This document shows positions 17,461-25,872 of a stretch of 64,000 nt of DNA, piece after piece. The position numbers were made by a program, and so were the translations under genes. How positions within the stretch are numbered: position 1 is the stretch's first letter; the number at the start of each line of letters is the position of its first letter. The stretch is from Streptomyces sp. TP-A0356 (GTDB taxonomy: Bacteria > Actinomycetota > Actinomycetes > Streptomycetales > Streptomycetaceae): NCBI RefSeq assembly GCF_001417775.1, contig NZ_BBZJ01000018.1, positions 1-64,000 of the forward strand. The letters are read 5' to 3'. The notes under the pieces were generated by a model. It was not told the DNA's origin. It was given only the letters and a program-made list of their open reading frames with translations, and made no database searches.

Positions 17461-18585
17461 GTGGCAGCCAACGACCGGGCGGCAGCTCCCGGAAAGTCCG
17501 GCGGGAGTTCCGGTGCCGATGGCCTGATGCGCGCCTCACTGAGCGCCGTGGCACCCGGCACGGCCCTCCGCGACGGCCTTGAGCGGGTGCTCCGCGGCAA
17601 CACCGGCGGGCTCATCGTGCTCGGCTCGGACAAGACCGTCGAGACGATGTGCACCGGCGGATTCGTCCTGGACGTGGAGTTCACGGCCACCCGCCTGCGG
17701 GAGCTGTGCAAGCTGGACGGCGCCCTGGTGCTCTCGTCGGACCTGTCGAAGATCCTGCGGGCCGGTGTGCAGCTGGTCCCGGATCCCACGATCCCGACGG
17801 AGGAGACGGGCACGCGCCACCGCACGGCGGACCGGGTGAGCAAGCAGGTCGGCTTCCCCGTGGTCTCCGTCTCCCAGTCCATGCGTCTGATCGCGCTGTA
17901 CGTCGACGGACAGCGCCGTGTCCTGGAGGACTCGGCGGCGATCCTCTCCCGCGCCAACCAGGCCCTGGCCACCCTGGAGCGGTACAAGCTCCGCCTGGAC
18001 GAGGTGGCCGGCACGCTGTCCGCGCTGGAGATCGAGGACCTGGTGACGGTCCGGGACGTCTCCGCGGTGTCACAGCGGCTGGAGATGGTCCGACGGATCG
18101 CCACGGAAATCGCCGAGTACGTGGTCGAGCTGGGCACGGACGGCCGTCTGCTCGCCCTCCAGCTGGACGAGCTGATCGCCGGGGTGGAGCCCGAGCGGGA
18201 GCTGGTGGTGCGCGACTACGTGCCCGAGCCGACCGCGAAGCGGTCCCGCACGGTCGAGGAGGCCCTGTCCGAGCTGGACGCGCTGCCCCACGCCGAGCTT
18301 CTCGAACTGCCCACGGTGGCCCGTGCCTTGGGCTACACCGGCTCTCCCGAAACCCTCGACTCGGCGGTGTCCCCACGCGGGTTCCGTCTGCTGGCGAAGG
18401 TGCCACGGCTGCCCGGCGCCATCATCGACCGCCTGGTGGAACACTTCGGCGGCCTCCAGAAGCTCCTCGCGGCGAGCGTGGACGACCTCCAGACGGTGGA
18501 CGGCGTCGGCGAGGCGCGGGCCCGCAGCGTACGGGAAGGGCTGTCGCGGCTGGCGGAGTCGTCGATCCTTGAACGGTACGTCTAG
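17461..18585 (+). CDS. disA: DNA integrity scanning protein DisA, diadenylate cyclase
   Basis: Makes c-di-AMP from two ATP and scans DNA for branched structures. 374 aa. The DAC domain carries DGA (86-88) and RHRTA (119-123); a helical spine follows, then a C-terminal helix-hairpin-helix DNA-binding domain (VDDLQTVDGVGEARARSV). The start is GTG 17461 with GGAGGA about 6 nt upstream. The TAG stop (18583-18585) lies inside the CTAG that forms the left end of a 168-bp repeated element, so the element begins exactly at the stop codon. The protein looks full-length. Confidence 0.96.
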   Translation: MAANDRAAAPGKSGGSSGADGLMRASLSAVAPGTALRDGLERVLRGNTGGLIVLGSDKTVETMCTGGFVLDVEFTATRLRELCKLDGALVLSSDLSKILRAGVQLVPDPTIPTEETGTRHRTADRVSKQVGFPVVSVSQSMRLIALYVDGQRRVLEDSAAILSRANQALATLERYKLRLDEVAGTLSALEIEDLVTVRDVSAVSQRLEMVRRIATEIAEYVVELGTDGRLLALQLDELIAGVEPERELVVRDYVPEPTAKRSRTVEEALSELDALPHAELLELPTVARALGYTGSPETLDSAVSPRGFRLLAKVPRLPGAIIDRLVEHFGGLQKLLAASVDDLQTVDGVGEARARSVREGLSRLAESSILERYV

Positions 18586-18749
18586 TGCTGCGACCGGAAA
18601 GGTTCACCGGCTCGCGACGCCCGGCACGGCACCTCGCCGCGTTGTCGCATCGCCCGAGTACATCCAGTACGCGGGCGACGCTCCGCCTTGCGATGCACCG
18701 CACCGGACGCCGCGAGCTTCCCGGCAAACCTTTCCGGCCACAGCACTAG
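18582..18749 (+). mobile_element. 168-bp MITE-like palindromic element, copy 1
   Basis: Bounded by CTAG on both sides and identical, base for base, to the inverted copy at 34258-34425. The ends are imperfect inverted repeats: CTAGTGCTG then C/T, G, A/G, then CCGGAAAGGTT and CCGG, about 25 of 29 matching. The whole element folds as one long imperfect hairpin. It has no ORF of its own. IS630/Tc1-type transposases prefer CTAG and duplicate TA, so a non-autonomous relative of that class is likely. It starts on the disA stop codon and could act as its terminator. Confidence 0.85.
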
Positions 18750-18834
18750 CCTCCGGCCTGTGAACGGGCCAAGGCGGCCCGCTTCGTCGCCGCGGCCCGG
18801 TGTGGGCATGACCGTCGTGTGCTGCGCCCGGGAC

Positions 18835-18880
18835 CCCTTCAGCACCGAACGGAATGGGAGTTGTCCGGAGCGCTGAAGGG
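18835..18880 (-). terminator. Inverted repeat after the lipoprotein-like gene
   Basis: CCCTTCAGC (18835-18843) pairs with GCTGAAGGG (18872-18880), two bases from the stop codon at 18883. The loop is 28 nt, so terminator strength is uncertain. Confidence 0.4.
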
Positions 18881-18882
18881 CC

Positions 18883-19710
18883 CTAGTCCTTCGACAGCAC
18901 GAACGACGCCCGGGCGTCGGGGAAGCCGGGGGCTTTCGCCTCCACCAAGTACGTGCCCGCCGATGCCGAACCCGCCGGGGGCGTCGCGCAGTTCGGGGCA
19001 CTGGGCCTGCGGTCCCACTTCACGGTGTAGGCGACCTGGCCGCCCGCGGGCACGTGGAACAGCACGCTTCCCGAGCCGCCGGGGCAGTCGGCCGAGGACC
19101 AGAAGGCCTTGCCGCTGCCGGCCTGAGTGATCGTCAACACCGCGCTCCTGGAACCGAGATCGGTCTTGCAGTCGTTGGTGGACGCGTTCTTGGCGATCAG
19201 CTGGAAGGTGGGGGTGGCTCCGGGTGCGTACGTGTTCTGTGCGCTCTTGACGGTCAACTGAACCGCGCTCGCCGTGCAGTTGGGCAGGGATGAACCGGCA
19301 CCGGCCGGCAACTGACCGCTGGAGGCGCCGCCGCTGCCGTCGCCGCTGCCGGTCCCACCGTCCGAGCCGCCGGACCCGGTGCCGGCACCTCCGGGATCAC
19401 CGGAGCCGGACGACCCGGACGACCCCGACGATCCGGATGACCCTGAACCGTTTCCACCGCCCGACTCGTCGCGTCCGCCCGGGTGTTGGCTGATCGCAGG
19501 CCCCGTACCGGAAGGCCCCGGCGTGATCGACGACGTGGGGTGCTTGCCGTTCGAACCGCCCGCGCCGTTCTTGCCGCCGCCGCTGCCCGAGGAGGTGACC
19601 ACCCAGGTGATGAGCAGGGCCAACAGGGCGACCACGGACAGCAGTACGGCCCTCCGTCGCCAGTAGATGGAGGAGGGAAGCGGCCCGACCGGATTGCGCA
19701 GAGATCCCAC
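18883..19710 (-). CDS. Membrane-anchored extracellular protein with Ser/Gly linker
   Basis: 275 aa. A short cytoplasmic tail and basic WRRRA precede one membrane helix (about 21-40). A long Gly/Ser-rich linker (about 42-130, repeated GSSGSSGSS) leads to a beta-rich outside domain of about 130 residues containing four or five cysteines (NCTASA, NDCKTD, ADCPGG, NCATPP) likely paired as disulphides. The domain resembles immunoglobulin-like or DUF4232-type folds, but I cannot assign a function. Start GTG 19710 follows TACAGT by 7 nt (leaderless). It is divergent from mutY across about 420 nt. Confidence 0.82.
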   Translation of the reverse strand: MGSLRNPVGPLPSSIYWRRRAVLLSVVALLALLITWVVTSSGSGGGKNGAGGSNGKHPTSSITPGPSGTGPAISQHPGGRDESGGGNGSGSSGSSGSSGSSGSGDPGGAGTGSGGSDGGTGSGDGSGGASSGQLPAGAGSSLPNCTASAVQLTVKSAQNTYAPGATPTFQLIAKNASTNDCKTDLGSRSAVLTITQAGSGKAFWSSADCPGGSGSVLFHVPAGGQVAYTVKWDRRPSAPNCATPPAGSASAGTYLVEAKAPGFPDARASFVLSKD

Positions 19711-20130
19711 GGCGGAAACTGTACGAGAGATCGGCGCCGGGCCTTGCCCCACCCGCCGCCGCAGCCCCAACTTTTCCAGATCATCATCCCGCACCGGCCT
19801 CCGCCGGCAGGGGCGAATCCCGGCACCGGCCTTCACCGACAAGGCCCGCGCCCACACCAGCCCCCGACACCGACACCCGACGGGGGGGTCCGACGAATCC
19901 ACGCCGGGCGCCGCCCTCGGTCATACACACGCAAGGTGGGCGTACCCGTTCTCACCCCCACCTCGCGCGGCGAACCCGCCACCGCCGACCGGGCACCCCG
20001 CGGCCCCGACCTCCCGGCCAAGGCCCCGCGCCCCCGGACGGAGGCAGCACGCCGTCCACCGACACAACCAGCCCCAACCCCAGCCCATCCCCCACCCCGG
20101 TGCCCCTCCCGTGGCAGGATCGAAAGCGTC
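19711..20130. other. Intergenic, C-rich on the plus strand
   Basis: Only the minus-strand -10 TACAGT of the membrane-anchored gene is recognisable here. The mutY frame stays open through the whole stretch to 19483 but codes for Pro/Arg low-complexity residues with no family match. No hairpin or repeat stands out. Confidence 0.4.
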
Positions 20131-21096
20131 ATGACTGCACCCCCCACCTCCACGGCCGCCACCGTCCCCGTCTCCGCCGGGACGGACGACACCGCCGGCC
20201 CCGCTCCCGCCGCCCAGAACCCCGGCAGGGCCCTGCACGGCCCGGTCATCGCCTGGTTCGACGAGCACGCCCGTGATCTCCCCTGGCGACGCCCGCAGGC
20301 CGGCCCGTGGGGCGTGATGGTCAGTGAGTTCATGCTGCAGCAGACGCCGGTCAGCCGCGTCCTGCCCGTGTACGAACAGTGGCTCGCTCGCTGGCCGCGC
20401 CCCGCCGACCTCGCCAAGGAGCCTCCCGGCGAGGCGGTCCGCGCCTGGGGCCGTCTCGGCTACCCGCGCCGCGCCCTACGGCTGCACGGCGCCGCCCTGG
20501 CCATAGCGGAACGGCACGGCGGCGACGTCCCGACCGACCACGCCCAGCTCCTCGCGCTGCCCGGCATCGGCGAGTACACGGCCGCGGCCGTGGCCTCCTT
20601 CGCGTACGGCCAGCGGCACCCGGTGCTCGACACCAATGTGCGCCGCGTCCTCGCGCGCGCGGTCACCGGCGTGCAGTACCCGCCCAACGCCACCACCGCC
20701 GCCGAGCGCAGGCTCGCCCGGGAGCTGCTGCCCGAGGACGAGCGCACGGCGTCACGCTGGGCCGCCGCCTCCATGGAGCTCGGCGCGCTGATCTGCACGG
20801 CGAAGAACGAGACCTGTCATCGCTGCCCGATCGCCGCGCAGTGCGCCTGGCAGCTGGCCGGGAAGCCGGAACACGAAGGCCCGCCGCGCCGCGGTCAGAC
20901 GTACGCGGGGACGGACCGCCAGGTCCGCGGACGGCTCCTGGCCGTGCTGCGGGAGGCGGTGAGCCCGGTTCCGCAGTCGGTCCTCGACCGTGTGTGGGAG
21001 GAGCCGGTGCAGCGCGCACGCGCCCTGGACGGCCTGGTCTCCGACGGTCTGGTGGAGCCCCTCCCGGGTGGGCTCTACCGTCTCCCCCTCACCTGA
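20131..21096 (+). CDS. mutY: A/G-specific adenine DNA glycosylase
   Basis: Removes adenine mispaired with 8-oxoguanine. 321 aa. VSEFMLQQT carries the catalytic Glu (E66); helix-hairpin-helix LPGIGEYTAAAV is at 143-154 with the catalytic Asp in VLDTNV (D167); and the 4Fe-4S ligands follow the C-x6-C-x2-C-x5-C spacing (C222, C229, C232, C238). The chain ends about 80 residues after the cluster, so the NUDIX-like 8-oxoG recognition domain is short or missing. Start ATG 20131 is chosen by family alignment; the ribosome site (CAGGAT) is poor. Confidence 0.93.
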   Translation: MTAPPTSTAATVPVSAGTDDTAGPAPAAQNPGRALHGPVIAWFDEHARDLPWRRPQAGPWGVMVSEFMLQQTPVSRVLPVYEQWLARWPRPADLAKEPPGEAVRAWGRLGYPRRALRLHGAALAIAERHGGDVPTDHAQLLALPGIGEYTAAAVASFAYGQRHPVLDTNVRRVLARAVTGVQYPPNATTAAERRLARELLPEDERTASRWAAASMELGALICTAKNETCHRCPIAAQCAWQLAGKPEHEGPPRRGQTYAGTDRQVRGRLLAVLREAVSPVPQSVLDRVWEEPVQRARALDGLVSDGLVEPLPGGLYRLPLT

Positions 21097-21340
21097 ACCC
21101 GTCCCGCCCGGGCGCGCATCACCCATGGCGCCCGGGTGGTCCGCGCCGCTCCTTCGCTCAGCCGTTCCACAGCCAACGGCTCACCACGGCACAGCCCCCG
21201 CCTCGTTTCATCACAGCGTTCTCCGCCCACATAGCGGACAAATCACACCATATCGCTACCAACTCCCGCTCCCCCTTACCCCGTTCCTACATCCGTTACA
21301 CAACCGACGGACAGCCGAGGGCTCTCCGCAGGCTGCCTCG

Positions 21341-21370
21341 GACAACGCCGTGACAACCCGTCCGTAACTT
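21341..21370 (+). promoter_or_regulatory. Candidate sigE promoter with CseB-like direct repeat
   Basis: GACAAC occurs at 21341-21346 and again at 21352-21357, an 11-bp period typical of sites for OmpR-type regulators such as CseB. A -10-like TAACTT (21365-21370) follows the first repeat by 18 nt, so the repeats cover the -35 region. Established: sigE transcription depends on CseB in S. coelicolor. The exact site here is my inference. The rest of the 386-nt gap (21097-21482) is relatively AT-rich and otherwise unassigned. Confidence 0.45.
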
Positions 21371-21482
21371 CATATGCGTGCCGCAGACGACGCGGCACAC
21401 AGCTGACACAGGCTTAGAACCGGCAGCCGGCTGTGGGACGCAGCCGACGAACAAGTCGGAACGGGGAACGGAGGCGGTTGGA

Positions 21483-22022
21483 ATGGCGCACGGCGAGGTG
21501 CTCGAGTTCGAAGAGTACGTACGCACCCGGCAGGACGCGCTGCTGCGCAGCGCCCGTCGTCTGGTCCCCGACCCGACCGACGCGCAGGACCTGCTGCAGA
21601 CCGCGCTGGTGCGTACGTACGGCCGCTGGGAGGGCATCGCCGACAAGCGTCTGGCGGACGCCTATCTGCGCCGCGTGATGATCAACACGCGCACCGAGTG
21701 GTGGCGGGCCCGCAGGCTTGAGGAGGTCCCCACCGAGCAGCTCCCGGACGCGTCGGTCGACGACTCCACGGAGCAGCACGCCGACCGTGCCCTGCTGATG
21801 GACGTCCTGAAGGTGCTCGCCCCGAAGCAGCGCAGCGTGGTTGTGCTGCGACACTGGGAGCAGATGTCCACGGAGGAGACGGCCGCCGCCCTCGGCATGT
21901 CGGCCGGAACGGTCAAGAGCACGCTGCACCGGGCGCTCGCCCGGCTCCGGGAGGAGCTGGAGGCCCGCGACCTGGACGCACGCGCGCTGGAGCGTGAGGA
22001 GCGGGAGCGTTGCGCGGCCTAG
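21483..22022 (+). CDS. sigE: ECF RNA polymerase sigma factor SigE
   Basis: Directs RNA polymerase to cell-envelope stress genes (hrdB, mreB and cwg-type targets in S. coelicolor). 179 aa. Region 2 runs from about 10 to 75 (DLLQTALVRTYGRWEGI, then RVMINTRTEWWRAR), and region 4 from about 110 to 160 (VLRHWEQMSTEETAAALGMS, then GTVKSTLHRALARL). There is no fused anti-sigma; control is by the CseBC system encoded downstream. GGAGG lies about 8 nt before ATG 21483. The 3' end overlaps cseA by 13 nt. In S. coelicolor most transcripts stop just after sigE; I could not single out that hairpin. Confidence 0.95.
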   Translation: MAHGEVLEFEEYVRTRQDALLRSARRLVPDPTDAQDLLQTALVRTYGRWEGIADKRLADAYLRRVMINTRTEWWRARRLEEVPTEQLPDASVDDSTEQHADRALLMDVLKVLAPKQRSVVVLRHWEQMSTEETAAALGMSAGTVKSTLHRALARLREELEARDLDARALEREERERCAA

Positions 22023-22666
22023 GCACGGAGGCCATACGGCCCAGCGGAGCCCTCAAGGCGGCGGTGGCGGCGGTGGCCGCGATCGCCGCCCTCGGGCTTT
22101 TCGTCTCCGCCTGCGCCACCGGCGGCACGGGCGCGCGGGACGAGGGGCCGGCGGGCAGCCAGTCGGTGGTCGCGGGTGCCGCCAAGCCCTCCGCCTCACC
22201 GACGACCAAGGAACCCACGCGGATGGACGTGGTGAAGCTGGTGAAGGACGATCCCGAGGTCGCGAATGCGGTCAAGGAGGATCTGAGGCCGTGCGTGGCC
22301 GACGAGTACCCGGTCGACGTGTCCTACGGCGACCTGACCGGCGGCACCGTGAACGACATCGTGGTCAACGTGATGACGTGCGGTGACGCCGTGGGAGTCG
22401 GCTCGTACGTGTACCGGATGAAGGATCACAAGTACCAGAATGTCTTCAAGGCCGAGGACCCTCCGGTCTACGCGGAGATAGACCGCGGTGATCTGGTGGT
22501 GACCCAGCAGATGTACGAGAAGGGCGACCCGGTGTCGTATCCCTCCAGCGAGGAAGTGATCACCTACCGCTGGACGACGAGCCACTTCACCGAGCAGGCC
22601 CGCACGCACAACGACTACAGCAACGCGGTGGGCAACGGCGGCACGGCCGCCCCGACCGGGAACTGA
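22010..22666 (+). CDS. cseA: Lipoprotein CseA, negative modulator of the sigE system
   Basis: 218 aa, the known position and type of CseA, a lipoprotein that dampens sigE expression. The signal peptide has a long Ala-rich core and a lipobox VSAC, so Cys35 is the predicted lipidation site. A Ser/Thr/Pro linker follows, then a compact domain with one Cys pair (RPCVAD and VMTCGD). The start is TTG 22010, overlapping the end of sigE, with GGAG 4-7 nt upstream; this unusual codon is supported by the position of the signal peptide. cseB follows 9 nt after the stop. Confidence 0.9.
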   Translation: MRGLGTEAIRPSGALKAAVAAVAAIAALGLFVSACATGGTGARDEGPAGSQSVVAGAAKPSASPTTKEPTRMDVVKLVKDDPEVANAVKEDLRPCVADEYPVDVSYGDLTGGTVNDIVVNVMTCGDAVGVGSYVYRMKDHKYQNVFKAEDPPVYAEIDRGDLVVTQQMYEKGDPVSYPSSEEVITYRWTTSHFTEQARTHNDYSNAVGNGGTAAPTGN

Positions 22667-22675
22667 GAGCAGCGG

Positions 22676-23380
22676 ATGGCAGAGCAGACCCACGTCCTGT
22701 TCGTCGAGGACGACGACGTCATCCGCGAGGCCACCCAGCTCGCGCTGGAGCGGGACGGCTTCGCGGTCACCGCCATGCCCGACGGCCTTTCGGGCCTGGA
22801 GGCGTTCCGCGCCCGTCGCCCCGACATCGCCCTGCTGGACGTGATGGTCCCCGGTCTGGACGGCGTCAGCCTGTGCCGCCGCATCCGTGACGAGTCGACC
22901 GTGCCGGTGATCATGCTGTCCGCCCGCGCCGACTCGATCGACGTGGTCCTCGGCCTGGAGGCGGGCGCCGACGACTATGTGACCAAGCCGTTCGACGGCG
23001 CCGTGCTGGTCGCGCGCATCCGGGCGGTGCTGCGCCGCTTCGGGCACGCGAGCGGCGCCGACCGGGCCGCTGACAACGCCTCTTCGGTGGACGCCGGGGT
23101 GCTCACCTTCGGTGACCTGGAGGTCGACACGGAGGGCATGGAGGTACGACGGTCCGGGCAGCCGGTGGGGCTCACGCCGACCGAGATGCGGCTGCTGCTG
23201 GAGTTCTCGTCGGCACCGGGCACGGTTCTCTCGCGCGACAAGCTGCTGGAGCGCGTGTGGGACTATGGCTGGGGCGGCGACACCCGCGTCGTCGACGTCC
23301 ATGTGCAGCGGCTGCGCACGAAGATCGGCCAGGACCGGATCGAGACGGTTCGCGGCTTCGGTTACAAGTTGAAGGCCTGA
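22676..23380 (+). CDS. cseB: Response regulator CseB
   Basis: OmpR-type regulator that activates the sigE promoter when phosphorylated by CseC. 234 aa. The receiver domain has the acidic pocket EDDD (11-14), phospho-acceptor D55 in LLDVMVPG, and the conserved Lys in VTKPFDG. The winged-helix output domain (about 135-233) contains LTPTEMRLLLEF and the recognition helix RVVDVHVQRLRTKIG. The start is ATG 22676 with GAGAGCAGCGG upstream. cseC starts 8 nt downstream, so translation is coupled. Confidence 0.96.
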   Translation: MAEQTHVLFVEDDDVIREATQLALERDGFAVTAMPDGLSGLEAFRARRPDIALLDVMVPGLDGVSLCRRIRDESTVPVIMLSARADSIDVVLGLEAGADDYVTKPFDGAVLVARIRAVLRRFGHASGADRAADNASSVDAGVLTFGDLEVDTEGMEVRRSGQPVGLTPTEMRLLLEFSSAPGTVLSRDKLLERVWDYGWGGDTRVVDVHVQRLRTKIGQDRIETVRGFGYKLKA

Positions 23381-23388
23381 GCAGGAGT

Positions 23389-24732
23389 ATGCGGGGGATT
23401 CTCGGACGGCTGGTTCCGGATGACGCAGCGATACGGACGGGTCTCAGATGGAAGCTCAGCGCGGCGATCGCCCTGGTCGGCGCGCTTGTCGCGATCGCGC
23501 TGAGCCTGGTCGTGCACAACGCGGCGCGCGTGTCGATGCTCGACAACTCGCGTGATCTCGCCGACGAGCGCATCCAGGTGGCCCAGCGGATGTACGAGTC
23601 CGGGCGCACCCAGACGTTCGGCGTCAAGGTCGACGACCCGAACATCCCGCGGGAGCTGCTGGAGAAGGTCGTGCAGGGTCGGCGCGCCACCTTCGTGTCC
23701 GAGGGCGCGCACGGCGTGCCGGACATCTGGGCCGCCGTACCGCTCAAGGACGGCCGGGTGCTGTCCCTGCACACTCGTTTCACCGACCGCAGCGCCACTG
23801 TGATGGCGGACCTCGACCAGGCGTTGATCATCGGTTCGGTCGCGGTGGTCCTCGGCGGTTCGGCGCTCGGCGTGCTGATCGGGGGGCAGCTGTCACGGCG
23901 TCTGCGCAAGGCGGCGACCGCCGCGAACCAGGTCGCCAAGGGCGAGACGGACGTGCGCGTACGGGACGCGATCGGCGGCGTGGTGCGCGACGAGACCGAC
24001 GATCTGGCGCGCGCGGTGGACGCGATGGCGGACGCCCTGCAGCAGCGCCTGGAGGCGGAGCGCCGGGTGACGGCGGACATCGCACATGAACTGCGCACCC
24101 CGGTCACCGGCCTGCTCACGGCGGCGGAACTCCTCCCGCCCGGCCGTCCCACCGAACTGGTGCTGGACCGCGCGAAGGCCATGCGCACGCTGGTGGAGGA
24201 CGTCCTGGAGGTCGCTCGCCTGGACAGCGCGTCCGAGCGGGCCGAACTGCAGGACATCATGCTCGGCGAGTTCGTCAGCCGGCGGGTGGCCGCCAAGGAC
24301 CCGGACGTCAAGGTCCGGGTGATCCACGAGTCGGAGGTCACCACGGACCCGCGCCGCCTGGAGCGGGTGCTGTTCAACCTGCTGGCGAACGCGGCACGGC
24401 ACGGCAAGCCGCCGATCGAGGTGTCGGTCGAGGGCCGGGTGATCCGGGTACGGGACCACGGCCCCGGCTTCCCGGAGGAGCTGCTCGTGGACGGTCCTCA
24501 GCGCTTCCGCACGGGTCACTCGGACCGCTCCGGCGTCGGCCACGGCCTGGGCCTGACGATCGCGGCGGGCCAGGCGCGGGTGATGGGCGCGCGCCTGACG
24601 TTCCGCAACGTACGGGCGGCCGGCCTGCCGGAGCACCTCCCGGCGGAGGGTGCGGTCGCCGTGCTGTGGCTGCCGGAGCACGCGCCGACGAACACGGGAA
24701 GCTTCCCGGTACTGCCGCTGTCCGGCAACTGA
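23389..24732 (+). CDS. cseC: Sensor histidine kinase CseC
   Basis: Membrane kinase sensing envelope damage. 447 aa. Two membrane helices (about 25-45 and 145-165) flank an external sensor loop of about 100 residues; then HAMP, the HisKA box DIAHELRTPVTG with the phosphorylated His at 233, and a HATPase_c domain (N box FNLLANAARHG, G boxes DHGPGFP and GVGHGLGL). Start ATG 23389 has AGGAG 5 nt upstream. An upstream frame overlapping cseB is a shadow. Vancomycin-type wall damage is the known inducer in S. coelicolor. Confidence 0.95.
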   Translation: MRGILGRLVPDDAAIRTGLRWKLSAAIALVGALVAIALSLVVHNAARVSMLDNSRDLADERIQVAQRMYESGRTQTFGVKVDDPNIPRELLEKVVQGRRATFVSEGAHGVPDIWAAVPLKDGRVLSLHTRFTDRSATVMADLDQALIIGSVAVVLGGSALGVLIGGQLSRRLRKAATAANQVAKGETDVRVRDAIGGVVRDETDDLARAVDAMADALQQRLEAERRVTADIAHELRTPVTGLLTAAELLPPGRPTELVLDRAKAMRTLVEDVLEVARLDSASERAELQDIMLGEFVSRRVAAKDPDVKVRVIHESEVTTDPRRLERVLFNLLANAARHGKPPIEVSVEGRVIRVRDHGPGFPEELLVDGPQRFRTGHSDRSGVGHGLGLTIAAGQARVMGARLTFRNVRAAGLPEHLPAEGAVAVLWLPEHAPTNTGSFPVLPLSGN

Positions 24733-24776
24733 GCTCCGGCGGCCCGCCCACGGCCGGCCCTGGGACCGTCCGAGAC

Positions 24777-25223
24777 TCAGCCGGCCCAGTCCTTGTCCAT
24801 GTCCAGGCCGCCCTCCCGGCGCTGGGTGAAGGAGAACCAGTTGCCGGAGTCGTCGCGGAAGAGCGCCTCGGTGCCGTAGGGGCGCTCCTGCGGCTCCTGG
24901 AGGAACTCCACGCCGCGGTCCTTGAGCTTCTTGTAGTCCCCGTGGATGTCGTCGGTGGCCAGCACACCGGCGCCCAGGGCGCCCTTGGCCACGAGCTTCT
25001 TCATCATCTCGGCGGACTCGGGGTCCATCGCGGGCGGTCCGGGCACCATGAGCGTCAGCTCGACGTCGGGCTGGTCGGGGGCGCCGACGGTGAGCCAGCG
25101 CATGCCGCCGTCGCCCATGGTCATGTCGGTACGGACCTCAAGGCCCAGCTTCTGTGTGTAGAACTCCTTGGCCCGGTCCTGGTCGAGGACCCAGACGGTC
25201 GTGATGGCGAGCCCCTTGATCAT
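24777..25223 (-). CDS. VOC/glyoxalase superfamily protein
   Basis: 148 aa. A single vicinal-oxygen-chelate unit of two beta-alpha-beta-beta-beta repeats (AITTVWVLDQDRAKEFY... and GVLATDDIHGDYKKLKDRG...). The family ranges from metal dioxygenases and glyoxalases to antibiotic-binding proteins; the usual metal His near the N-terminus is missing (AITTVWV), so it may be a binding protein. GGGAGA precedes ATG 25223. It lies 58 nt downstream of an AraC regulator on the same strand, a pairing often seen in Streptomyces. Confidence 0.88.
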   Translation of the reverse strand: MIKGLAITTVWVLDQDRAKEFYTQKLGLEVRTDMTMGDGGMRWLTVGAPDQPDVELTLMVPGPPAMDPESAEMMKKLVAKGALGAGVLATDDIHGDYKKLKDRGVEFLQEPQERPYGTEALFRDDSGNWFSFTQRREGGLDMDKDWAG

Positions 25224-25281
25224 GGCGTTCTCCCGAGTGCGCGGGGTGTTGCTTGCGCTGCCACGGTAAGCAGCCGGGGCG

Positions 25282-25713
25282 TCAGCGCGCTTCTCCGGAA
25301 TTGCTGTCCCGCGCCCCGGCCCCCGGACGGAACCCACCGGCCCAGAGCATCGCGTAGCACCCGGGGATGAGAGCGGCCCCGCGGCCCACGTGCTTGGCGC
25401 GGTACTCGCTCGGGGTGAGGCCGGTCCAGGACTTGAAGCGCGCCGAGAACGTGCCCAGGCTGCTGAACCCCACGAGATGGCAGATCTCCGTCACGGTCAG
25501 GTTCGCGGTGCGCAGGAGGTCCTCGGCGCGCTCGATCCGCCGGTGCGTCAGATACTGGCCGGGCGTCTCTCCGTACGCCGCCTTGAAGGCCCGTATGAAG
25601 TGATAGCGGGAGTACCCGGCATGCGCGGCCACGGCATCGAGATCGAGCCCAGGGTCCGCCCAGTCCCGGTCCATCGCGTCCTTGGCGATCCGGAGCTGAC
25701 GCATCTTGTCCAC
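25282..25713 (-). CDS. AraC family transcriptional regulator (DNA-binding domain only)
   Basis: About 143 aa, essentially the two-helix-turn-helix AraC domain: LDAVAAHAGYSRYHFIRAFK, then LTVTEICHLVGFSSLGTFSARF and PSEYR. There is no separate ligand domain, so control may be by level or by an unknown effector at the C-terminus (GCYAMLWAGGF). The start is unsettled: GTG 25713 (VDKMRQLR) fits family length, while the frame stays open to 25803 and ATG 25704 is also possible; none has a good ribosome site. It probably regulates the adjacent VOC gene. Confidence 0.85.
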   Translation of the reverse strand: MDKMRQLRIAKDAMDRDWADPGLDLDAVAAHAGYSRYHFIRAFKAAYGETPGQYLTHRRIERAEDLLRTANLTVTEICHLVGFSSLGTFSARFKSWTGLTPSEYRAKHVGRGAALIPGCYAMLWAGGFRPGAGARDSNSGEAR

Positions 25714-25819
25714 GGCGTCGATGGTGACACGCACCACCGACAACACCGCGAACCACCGGCCGCCGAGCTCCACCCTCCTTGACTCCCGCTCAGGACGGGG
25801 CATCCCACCCGTACACGGC

Positions 25820-25853
25820 GAAGGCCCCCGGGCGGACAGCGCCGGGGGCCTTC
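25820..25853 (-). terminator. Terminator after the MFS gene
   Basis: A 14-bp perfect stem (25820-25833 with 25840-25853) and a 6-nt loop, 20 nt past the stop of the MFS transporter. It would also insulate the AraC gene that reads the same way. Confidence 0.75.
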
Positions 25854-25872
25854 GGGCCGGGAGTGGTGCGGG

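Noticed and set aside
18586..18763. Small ORFs inside the two MITE copies (shared peptide beginning MRCTAPDAASF)
   Set aside because: They recur only because the element is repeated; no ribosome site, and frames end in flanking DNA.
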